Of a DNA stretch of 64,000 nt, positions 48,316 through 56,222 are shown piece after piece (position 1 is the first letter of the stretch; every line of letters starts with the position of its first letter). Below the pieces are notes generated by a model. That model saw only the letters and a program-made list of their open reading frames with translations. It ran no database searches and was not told the origin of the DNA. The stretch is from NCBI GenBank assembly GCA_030706605.1, contig JAUZOE010000015.1, positions 1-64,000 of the forward strand, given 5' to 3'. The stretch is from Bacteroidota bacterium. GTDB lineage: Bacteria; Bacteroidota; Bacteroidia; Chitinophagales; Chitinophagaceae. Both the position numbers and the translations under genes were made by a program.

Positions 48316-49569
48316 ATGAAACGTAACTACTACATTGTAAGCCTCATCATGCTTACCTTCTTTGTAATCTCTTTTCTTACAAATATTCTCGGAGCTCTTA
48401 ATCCTAACTTATCTAAAAGCTATAATCTTACAGAGACTATGGCCGGGTTTTTACCCTTCGCTTTCTTCATTGCCTATGGTGTGATGTCAATTCCTTCCGG
48501 TTTGCTCGTGGAAAAATGGGGCGAGAAAAAAATGATGATATTGGCTTTTGCACTCGCTTTTCTTGGGACACTTGTGTTTGCGATTCACCCATCCTTTAAT
48601 GTTTTTGTGATTTCTTTATTTACCGTTGGCACCGGCATGGCAGCCTTGCAGGTGGTCATTAATCCACTTTTGAGGGTATCCGGCGGAGAGGCACATTTTG
48701 CATTCAACTCTGTTTTAGCTCAGCTTATTTTTGGATTAGCTTCTTTCATTAGCCCACAAATGTATTCATACCTGGTGTCTAATATTGACAAAGGCAATTT
48801 ACAAAAACCATTTGTCGGCACGTTAAGTAGTTTGGTACCCCCAACAATGTCGTGGGTTTCAGTATATTGGGTATTTGCTGTGATCGGGGTGGTAATGATC
48901 TTAATTATTTTACTGGTAAAATTTCCGGTGGTAGAATTAAAAGAAGACGAAAAGATTGGATCGAAAGCCAGTTACTTCGAATTATTTAAAAACAGGTATG
49001 TTATTCTTTTTTTTCTTGGCATATTCTGTTATGTAGGTACCGAACAAGGCATCTCTTACTGGATGTCAAAATTTTTAAAAACATATCATGGATTCGATGC
49101 CGACACTGTGGGTGCAGATGCGGTTTCATACTTCTGGGGCCTCATGACGGTTGGTGGCATGTTGGGGCTACTTCTTCTTAAATTTTTCGATAGTAAACTA
49201 GTATTGCGTTGGTTTACTCTTTTGGGCATCATCTGTCTTGCTTTTGGATTGTGGGGCAGTGATCACGTTTCTTTATGGGCCTTTCCTATAGCAGGATTTT
49301 TTCTTTCCGTGATGTATCCTGTAATAGTATCTCTCGGCCTCAATTCCGTTTCAAAACATCATGGCTCTTTCGCAGGCATCCTAATGACAGGAATTGCCGG
49401 CGGAGCTGTTGTACAAATATTAATTGGAGCAATCAGCGATATGTTTTCACTCAGAACCGGGATGGAATTTTTATTCATCACCCTTGGCTATATTCTAAGC
49501 ATAAGTTTTTGGGCAAAGCCTATTATTACCAATAAAACGATTCAACTTTCCGGTAAAAAGAAGAAATAG
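48316..49569 (+). CDS. MFS sugar transporter (FucP-like)
   Basis: 12-TM-like MFS; 'NPNLSKSYNLTETMAGFLPFAFFIAYGVMSIPSGLLVEKWGEKKMMILAFALAFLG', 'GISYWMSKFLKTYHG', 'HGSFAGILMTGIAGGAVVQILIGAISD'. Confidence 0.88.
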   Translation: MKRNYYIVSLIMLTFFVISFLTNILGALNPNLSKSYNLTETMAGFLPFAFFIAYGVMSIPSGLLVEKWGEKKMMILAFALAFLGTLVFAIHPSFNVFVISLFTVGTGMAALQVVINPLLRVSGGEAHFAFNSVLAQLIFGLASFISPQMYSYLVSNIDKGNLQKPFVGTLSSLVPPTMSWVSVYWVFAVIGVVMILIILLVKFPVVELKEDEKIGSKASYFELFKNRYVILFFLGIFCYVGTEQGISYWMSKFLKTYHGFDADTVGADAVSYFWGLMTVGGMLGLLLLKFFDSKLVLRWFTLLGIICLAFGLWGSDHVSLWAFPIAGFFLSVMYPVIVSLGLNSVSKHHGSFAGILMTGIAGGAVVQILIGAISDMFSLRTGMEFLFITLGYILSISFWAKPIITNKTIQLSGKKKK

Positions 49570-49732
49570 CCACACACTTTTCTGTATCATTTTATGGCTA
49601 CAAAATAATACGGACATTAATAAAAAAGAGACGGCACATAACCGTCTCTTTTTTTATTTTCAATATTCTAAGAATAGCTGAGTGAAATTTTCTAAAGATT
49701 TAAAAAGATTTCTTAGAAAAATATTTATTATA
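49489..49732. repeat. ~244-bp direct repeat, copy 1 (MFS 3' end, terminator, last codons of the ATP-grasp gene)
   Basis: Aligns with 51550-51792 at roughly 90% identity by eye. Confidence 0.9.
49622..49655. terminator. Intrinsic terminator downstream of the MFS gene
   Basis: AAAAAGAGACGG-CACATAA-CCGTCTCTTTTTTT. Confidence 0.9.
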
Positions 49733-49734
49733 CT

Positions 49735-49957
49735 CCCACTGGACAGATATACAGCAAGGGAAAAGAGGCGTTGGCGTATCTGTGCCAATAAATTAATGAG
49801 CGATATATTATAAAGCCTTTTCTTATATTTATGAATGAGTAAGAAATATAAATTTGCTAATAACGATAAAATTTATTTTGTAAGCTTTGCAGTTCCTATA
49901 GAAAGGCACAGATACCCAGCCACACAAAAGCTATGCTGCATATCTGCGCCAGTTGGG
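49735..49957. mobile_element. MITE-like internally deleted derivative of the RAYT element at 50824-51546
   Basis: Starts CCCACTGGaCAGATATaCAGC and ends GCTATGCTGCATATCTGCGCCAGTTGGG. Retains 'atgagtaagaaatataaatttgctaataacgataaaatttattttgtaagctttgcagtt' (RAYT N-terminus), then jumps to the right end. Confidence 0.82.
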
Positions 49958-50060
49958 AGCTCTGGACCCTGATAAGCTGATGCGCCATTCTAATTCTCCA
50001 GAAGAAGGTGTAATACCAGATACGATTATTTATCAACCTTTTAATAAATCCAATTAATAA

Positions 50061-50816
50061 ATGTCTAACAAAATTCTTTGTATACCTCTTTTAATGATTA
50101 TTTCCGCTTGCAACATTAAATCTCAAATGAAAATTATTAGATTAAAAGGGCCAGATGGGATAATATCAGAAGGAAAATATTTTGAAGATTCACTTTTTGA
50201 TGGTAAGGTGAAATACTTTGATTCTTTAAATGAATATTTAGGGTACTCTACCTATAGATATGGAGTAAAAGATGGCCCTGAAGTAAGTTATTTTAAAAAT
50301 GGAAAAATATCAGACAGCTCCTTTTACCATGATGATTTGCGTAATGGATTTGCGTATAGATATAACAAAAATGGAACTTTAGTCTATAAAAGCTATTATA
50401 TAAATGATCGCCCTTTTGGCCATTTATATGAGTATGATTCACTTGGAAGAATAACTCATTATTATTTTATAAATTTTGAAAGAAAAATAATTTTTGAAAC
50501 TTTTAAGAAAGATACTGTAGATTATGCAAAGGGAGAGGAGATACAGGGAAATACTTATTCTGAAGATGCGGGACAAGGTGATGATGATTTTTTGTTTCTT
50601 TATCTTTTTGCCAATCCTTTTCTTAAAAGCCATTATGAAATTGGGATTGTAGATTCAAGTAAAAAAATCATTTCCTCAAAGTTGATTTATTCGAAAGATT
50701 GTTATTATGAACAAGAATTAAAAATTCTTCCGAATGGAGAGAAATATGCAATTATTTTACACACCTATAACCCATACAAAAAGAAGGATGATTTAAAAAT
50801 TCGAATCATTGAATAG
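50061..50816 (+). CDS. YwqK/MORN-repeat-like lipoprotein
   Basis: Lipobox 'LMIISAC'; 'GKYFEDSLFDGKVKYFDSLNEYLGYSTYRYGVKDGPEVSYFKNGKISDSSFYHDDLRNGFAYRYNKNGTLVYKSYYINDRPFGHLYEYDSLGR'. Confidence 0.7.
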   Translation: MSNKILCIPLLMIISACNIKSQMKIIRLKGPDGIISEGKYFEDSLFDGKVKYFDSLNEYLGYSTYRYGVKDGPEVSYFKNGKISDSSFYHDDLRNGFAYRYNKNGTLVYKSYYINDRPFGHLYEYDSLGRITHYYFINFERKIIFETFKKDTVDYAKGEEIQGNTYSEDAGQGDDDFLFLYLFANPFLKSHYEIGIVDSSKKIISSKLIYSKDCYYEQELKILPNGEKYAIILHTYNPYKKKDDLKIRIIE

Positions 50817-50823
50817 AATGCCC

Positions 50824-51546
50824 CCCACTGTCGCAGATATGCAGCTAAGATAATGTGGCTATTGGCGTATCTGTGCCAATAACTCAATGAGCCATATATT
50901 ATAAAGCCTTTTCTTATATTTAAGAATGAGTAAGAAATATAAATTTGCTGATAACGATAAAATTTATTTTGTAAGTTTTGCAGTTACCAACTGGATTGAT
51001 TTGTTTATAAGAAATGAATACAAAGAAGAAATTTTAAACAGTATCCAATATTGCCAGGCAAATAAAGATATGGGACTGTATGGGTGGTGCATAATGACAA
51101 GCCATGTGCATCTCATTATTGGCACAAAAGAAAATCCATTACAAAATATAATGCGGGATTTAAAGCGGCATACTTCAGAAGCATTGCATAGGAGCATTCA
51201 AAATAATCCTACTGAAAGCAGAAGAGAATGGATGCTTTGGATGATGGAAAGAGCTGCAAAGAGAAACAGTAATACTGCAAAATTTCAGTTGTGGCAACCG
51301 GAAAGCCACCCAATACAATTAATCAATAATAAAATGGCGCATCAAAAACTGGATTATATTCATTACAACCCCGTGGAAGCAGGGTTTGTTACCAAGGTTG
51401 AAGAATGGAAATACAGCAGTGCAATAGATTACTATGGAGGTAAAGGACTTTTAGAAATTATAAAGCCGGATACATTAATTACGTATGGTATTCAATAGCA
51501 CAGAGAGCCTGCCACACAAAAGCTATGCTGCATATCTGCCAGTGGG
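50824..51546 (+). mobile_element. RAYT (REP-associated tyrosine transposase-like) element with imperfect terminal inverted repeats
   Basis: Left CCCACTGtcGCAGATATGCAGC; right GCTGCATATCTGCCAGTGGG; encloses the Y1-type transposase ORF. Confidence 0.82.
50926..51498 (+). CDS. REP-associated tyrosine transposase (Y1_Tnp/IS200-like)
   Basis: 'YGWCIMTSHVHLIIGTKENPLQNIMRDLKRHTSEALHRSI' (HVH HUH motif), 'KLDYIHYNPVEAGFVTKVEEWKYSSAIDYYGG'. Confidence 0.93.
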   Translation: MSKKYKFADNDKIYFVSFAVTNWIDLFIRNEYKEEILNSIQYCQANKDMGLYGWCIMTSHVHLIIGTKENPLQNIMRDLKRHTSEALHRSIQNNPTESRREWMLWMMERAAKRNSNTAKFQLWQPESHPIQLINNKMAHQKLDYIHYNPVEAGFVTKVEEWKYSSAIDYYGGKGLLEIIKPDTLITYGIQ

Positions 51547-51549
51547 TGT

Positions 51550-51792
51550 TATATTCTAAGCATAAGTTTTTGGGCAAAGCCTATTATCTCCAATAAAACG
51601 ATCCAACTTTCAGGTAAAAAGAAGAAATAGCCACACACATTTCTGTATCATTTTATGGTTACAAAAAAGTAAGAACATTCATAAACAAAGAGACGTCACA
51701 TAAGTGCCTCTTTGTTATTTCAAAATTCTAAGAATAGCTGAGTGAAATTTTTTAAAGATTTAAAAAGATTTCTTAGAAAAATATTTATTATA
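51550..51792. repeat. ~243-bp direct repeat, copy 2
   Basis: Contains 'tatattctaagcataagtttttgggcaaagcctattat..ccaataaaacgat.caactttc.ggtaaaaagaagaaatag' (MFS tail) and continues into the intact ATP-grasp gene. Confidence 0.9.
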
Positions 51793-52905
51793 AACTTTGA
51801 AACACCGGGAAACCAAATGGGGTAAAGGATCTCTTAATGAAAATTCTATAAAAGAGTGGTCGAAATACAGATCTTTTTGTTTTCTATTGAGAATACGTTT
51901 TGCCAGTAATTTAATTGCGGCCCCTGATCTTACAACGCGTTTAGGTTGAAATTCATTTTCAGGGAAATTCTTTTTTAAAGCAGCAAGGCAGGACATGAAA
52001 GGAAAATTTACTCCCGCAAAAGTAGAGGCGCATACAGTGGCCCAAAAACGTGGATTCATTTCAATTACCTTTACCCGATCTTCCTGTTGGTCATATCTCA
52101 AATCAATATGAACTATTCCCGACCAATTAAATTTTTCCACCAAATCCTTTACCACATTGTATATCCTTAAATCATAAAGAAAATCAATACCTGAAGGCCA
52201 TGAAACCTTTTTATCCTCAAACAGGAACCCTTTTTGAATTGTATACGACAAAATTTTACCTTCCTTGCATAACACACTACAGTCAATATCATAGCCGTTA
52301 ATAAAGTATTGAATAATGAATTCTTCAGACTTGACATGTTCTTTGCAGAAACCATAAAGTGCTGAGGAATTATCGAAGAATTCTATTCCCACCCCACCAG
52401 ATCCCTTCCTGGGTTTAATTAAAACTGGAAAAGAAATTTTAGAAAGTTCCTGATCAAAACCATCATCCGTTCGATATAAAATGGTAGAAGGACAAGGAAT
52501 GCTGTTTTCATTAAGCCATAAATAAAGTAGCCATTTATCTTCAGCGATATCCATATCGCCAATTTTGGGCACAGGGATAATTGTAGTCATCTGCAATAGA
52601 GTACCTGGATTGGAAGACAATAATCGCATTGTTTGAGAGTCGACAGGCAAAACAACGTCAGCTCTTGTCTTTTTTACCGCATCAGTAATAGCAGTTAAAC
52701 GGTCCTCATTGCCATTCACATTCGTATAGCTAATGAATTGAATAGGATAACGTGAAAAACGGACCCGTGCCCACGGGTCATCTGAAAGAATAAAAAGCCT
52801 TACATTTTTTTTTTGAGATAAACATTGCAATACAGATAGGGCATAGTTGCTCTCCCCATCAGGAATCAATACTGAAAAAGACTCTTCATTATGATCAAAA
52901 TTCAT
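51760..52905 (-). CDS. ATP-grasp domain protein (carboxylate-amine ligase fold)
   Basis: 'FPVLIKPRKGSGGVGIEFFDN', 'EEFIIQYFINGYDIDCSVLCKEGKIL', 'WSGIVHIDLRYDQQEDRVKVIEMNPRFWATV'. Confidence 0.87.
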   Translation of the reverse strand: MNFDHNEESFSVLIPDGESNYALSVLQCLSQKKNVRLFILSDDPWARVRFSRYPIQFISYTNVNGNEDRLTAITDAVKKTRADVVLPVDSQTMRLLSSNPGTLLQMTTIIPVPKIGDMDIAEDKWLLYLWLNENSIPCPSTILYRTDDGFDQELSKISFPVLIKPRKGSGGVGIEFFDNSSALYGFCKEHVKSEEFIIQYFINGYDIDCSVLCKEGKILSYTIQKGFLFEDKKVSWPSGIDFLYDLRIYNVVKDLVEKFNWSGIVHIDLRYDQQEDRVKVIEMNPRFWATVCASTFAGVNFPFMSCLAALKKNFPENEFQPKRVVRSGAAIKLLAKRILNRKQKDLYFDHSFIEFSLRDPLPHLVSRCFKVYNKYFSKKSF

Positions 52906-53017
52906 TCTAATTATTTATATTTATTTCTATAACTCTTAAATTAGTTTTTTATTGCAAGTTAATAATTTTTTGTTTTTGGTATAGAATGTTACATGAGAAA
53001 ATTTGAAAAGGAATTCC

Positions 53018-53038
53018 CTTCCATTATAAATGGAAGGC
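53018..53038. repeat. Short inverted repeat upstream of the ATP-grasp gene
   Basis: CCTTCCATT-ATA-AATGGAAGG. Confidence 0.6.
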
Positions 53039-53251
53039 TTAGTTTTTGCAAGGTCTAGTTTTGCCAAAATTGGTATTACCCACCTATAAATCAAAATATT
53101 ACAAAGTTAAAAAAGACTGACTATTTCTGTTCGTGCGGGTCGTTCTGTGGCCAGGCAATCACCAACATCAGTAGCCCATTTAATTATATTATACCATCCA
53201 GTGCATGGCATTTTTCTTTATTATTGTTCCAAAATAATAAGGACATTCATA

Positions 53252-53286
53252 AAAAAAGAGACGGCACATAACCGTCTCTTTTTTAA
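53252..53286. terminator. Third copy of the AAAAAGAGACGG terminator
   Basis: 'aaaataataaggacattcataaaaaaagagacggcacataaccgtctctttttt' nearly matches 49601-49655, including sequence flanking the hairpin. Confidence 0.9.
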
Positions 53287-53306
53287 AATTCTTTTTTCTA
53301 TTCCAA

Positions 53307-54047
53307 TTATCTCCTGTTTCCAAATAAACGAAGCAAAAACAGGAAGATATTGATAAAATCGAGGTATAAATTTAAGGCTCCGAGTATGGACATTTTTTTG
53401 GTATCCTTAGCAGATACACCATCATATTCTAATCCCTCACCAATTCTTTTTAATTTTTGTACATCATAGGCAGTAAGCGCAGTAAAAACCATTACGCCAA
53501 TTATGCTGATGATATAATCTAACTGGCTGCTGTGAAGAAAATAATTAATAACCATAGCAATCAAAACACCAATGACACCCATCATCAGGATGCGGCCAAA
53601 TTTGGAAAGATCCTGGTCAGTAGTATATCCCATAAATGCCATTACACCAAACATGGCTGATGCAGAAAGAAAACAACCCAGAACAGAGCCCGGAGTGAAA
53701 GCCAATAAAATAAAACTGAAACTTATTCCATTAATTACAGCATACGCCATAAACAGCCCCATAAGAGCAGGCGCAGAAAGTCTTTGATATCCGAAGGACA
53801 TAAGCAACACGAAACCTAATGGAGCAAAAATGGTTATTTTACCCAAACCTGTTAACCCGGTAGAAGATACCATATAACTCAATAATGTTTGGCTTGTTGA
53901 AAATTGCCAGGCTACTAATGCCGAAACGCCAAGGGCAATAAACATCAACAAAAATACATTTGCCAAAAAAGACCTTGATCCTGCCTGCTCACCGGTAGGC
54001 ACATAAGTAATGTTGGAAGTATTTGAATTTCTATTTGTTAATTCCAT
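53307..54047 (-). CDS. Bax inhibitor-1/YccA family membrane protein
   Basis: 'SFLANVFLLMFIALGVSALVAW', 'FAPLGFVLLMSFG', 'YDVQKLKRIGEGL....KMSILGALNLYLDFINIFLFLLRLFGNRR'. Confidence 0.95.
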   Translation of the reverse strand: MELTNRNSNTSNITYVPTGEQAGSRSFLANVFLLMFIALGVSALVAWQFSTSQTLLSYMVSSTGLTGLGKITIFAPLGFVLLMSFGYQRLSAPALMGLFMAYAVINGISFSFILLAFTPGSVLGCFLSASAMFGVMAFMGYTTDQDLSKFGRILMMGVIGVLIAMVINYFLHSSQLDYIISIIGVMVFTALTAYDVQKLKRIGEGLEYDGVSAKDTKKMSILGALNLYLDFINIFLFLLRLFGNRR

Positions 54048-54191
54048 AGTATAAATTTTTAGTAAAAGTATTAAGGATTTGCTTTAAAAATGAAAAAATA
54101 AATCAGAAATAAGAAAAAATTAACCAAGTATTTTTAGCTGCTATGCATTAATCGGGCTTACTTACATTATATAAATAAAACAATCCGGGAA

Positions 54192-54578
54192 CTACGCCCC
54201 TACTTCAAACCAGACTTTTTTTTCATCATTCCAATCGCCATTGTAATTTATGGTAAGTTCCTCTCCTTCTTTTATTTCCCTGACTGTTTTTACCTGGATG
54301 ATGGCCTCGTCAAAATTCATAAAATATTCACAATTGCTGGCATAGCTGTGATTGTACATAGGTACCAATCCTAAAGCCATGCAGCATTTATCTTTATCAA
54401 CGCCCCATTCAAAAATATAATCATGTAATAATGTTTTATCTAACAACTTTCTGTCATCCGCACTCATAACGATTACCGGTGACTCTTCGATAATGGTTCC
54501 GGGGCCTATTTTTTCTTTGGTAAATACACCCCTCCCCTTCGTACCAGTTGTTTTCAAAAATAAAAAGGGTTTTATCAT
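54192..54578 (-). CDS. SET domain-containing protein
   Basis: 'LKTTGTKGRGVFTKEKIGPGTIIEESPVIVM', 'MALGLVPMYNHSYASNCEYF', 'REIKEGEELTINYNGDW': SET N-H-S and E-E-L-T-x-N-Y motifs. Confidence 0.88.
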   Translation of the reverse strand: MIKPFLFLKTTGTKGRGVFTKEKIGPGTIIEESPVIVMSADDRKLLDKTLLHDYIFEWGVDKDKCCMALGLVPMYNHSYASNCEYFMNFDEAIIQVKTVREIKEGEELTINYNGDWNDEKKVWFEVGA

Positions 54579-54646
54579 ATCATTATCAGGCTGATTAAAT
54601 GTAAAATAAATTAATTTGCACCATTATCTGAAAGAAACAATAGCAA

Positions 54647-56047
54647 ATGACAGAAGAAGAAGTTTCAGTACAGGAACAATATGAAGCAATTCTGAAAGAG
54701 AATGATTTCGCCGCACTTTCAGAATTTCTGAATAACCAGAACATTAGTGATGTTGCTGATCTCATTTACGAAAATGAAGACCAGGAGATAGACATTTTAC
54801 TTCACCTCTCTATACACCGGGCTACCAGCCTGTTTAAGATTTTAGAACATTCTACCCAGAAACGGATTATCAAGAATCTTCCACCCTATAAAAGTGCCGA
54901 ACTCCTGAATGAAATGCAACCGGATGACAGAACTTCCTTCTTCGAAGATCTGCCAAACGAAGTAGTAAGAGAATTAATAAAAACACTTCAGCCTGAGGAA
55001 AGAAAAATCACGCTCTCTCTTTTAGGATACCCCGAAAACAGCGTAGGACGATTAATGACACCGGATTATGTGTATGTATACGAGTACAATACCGTAGCAC
55101 AAGTTTTAGATATCATCCGGAGTGTAGGAAAAAATACAGAAACTATTGATGTAGTTTATGTGATTAATAAGCACGGAGAATTACTGGATGATCTTAGAAT
55201 AAGAGAATTTATCCTTGCCTCACCCGAAACTAAAGTAAGTGAGATGATGGATGGCCGGTATATTGAACTCAATGTAAATGATGACCAGGAAACTGCCAAT
55301 GAGGTTTTTAAAATGAATAACCGTGTAGCCTTACCTGTAGTGGACGATTACAATGTGTTATTAGGCATTGTTACTATTGATGATGTACTCTGGGTAACCA
55401 ATGAAGAATTCAGTGAGGATATTCAAAAAATAGGTGGTGCCGAAGCATTGGATCAGCCTTACCTGGAAACTCCTTTTTTCGGGCTTGTTAAAAAAAGAGT
55501 GGGCTGGCTTACTATACTTTTTTTTGGAGAAATGCTTACCGCTACCGCTATGGCTTTTTATAATGGCGAAATGGCAAAAGTGATTATTTTGACTAATTTT
55601 ATTCCACTCATCATAAGTACAGGAGGTAACAGTGGCACACAGGCTTCCACATTAATTATCCAGGCAATGGCTTTGGGCGAAGTGGAAGTTGCAGACTGGT
55701 GGAGGGTAATGAGGCGAGAAATTTTATCAGGACTCATGCTGGGACTCATACTCGGATGTATTGGTTTCCTGAGAATTACTTTGTGGAGTACATTAATGCA
55801 CCATGGTATTTTGACAGACATTTATGGAATTCACTGGATAAAAATAGGCTTTACTGTGTTCCTGTCATTAATCGGTGTCGTACTTTGGGGATCGCTTATA
55901 GGCAGTATGTTGCCACTACTCCTTAAAAGGTTAGGAGCCGATCCTGCCTCATCCTCAGCCCCTTTTGTAGCAACTCTTGTAGATGTTACAGGTCTTGTTA
56001 TCTTTTTTAATGTTGCTCTTTTTACATTAAAAGGAACTTTACTTTAA
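54647..56047 (+). CDS. mgtE: Magnesium transporter MgtE
   Basis: N-domain, CBS pair ('PDYVYVYEYNTVAQVLDIIR', 'LPVVDDYNVLLGIVTIDDVLWV') and TM domain 'STGGNSGTQASTLIIQAMALGEV'. Confidence 0.95.
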   Translation: MTEEEVSVQEQYEAILKENDFAALSEFLNNQNISDVADLIYENEDQEIDILLHLSIHRATSLFKILEHSTQKRIIKNLPPYKSAELLNEMQPDDRTSFFEDLPNEVVRELIKTLQPEERKITLSLLGYPENSVGRLMTPDYVYVYEYNTVAQVLDIIRSVGKNTETIDVVYVINKHGELLDDLRIREFILASPETKVSEMMDGRYIELNVNDDQETANEVFKMNNRVALPVVDDYNVLLGIVTIDDVLWVTNEEFSEDIQKIGGAEALDQPYLETPFFGLVKKRVGWLTILFFGEMLTATAMAFYNGEMAKVIILTNFIPLIISTGGNSGTQASTLIIQAMALGEVEVADWWRVMRREILSGLMLGLILGCIGFLRITLWSTLMHHGILTDIYGIHWIKIGFTVFLSLIGVVLWGSLIGSMLPLLLKRLGADPASSSAPFVATLVDVTGLVIFFNVALFTLKGTLL

Positions 56048-56222
56048 TGGAATAGTTTACTGATCATTTACAACCGGCAAATTGAATCTTTACCGCTGAT
56101 TTTCCTTTACTCACCGAAAAGGAGGAATCCAAATATTCAACCTGAAGTATTTTTACAAAAGGTCTATTAAAATTTTTAATGCATAATAAGAATATCTTTA
56201 TCTCTTTCTGAAAATTATTTGA

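Noticed and set aside
49275-49535. 86-aa ORF overlapping the MFS gene 3' end
   Set aside because: Out-of-frame with the MFS coding frame; no independent evidence.
53018-53038. CCTTCCATT-ATA-AATGGAAGG as part of the RAYT repeat family
   Set aside because: Sequence does not match the RAYT ends (CCCACTGG..CAGATATGCAGC); treated as an independent short inverted repeat.
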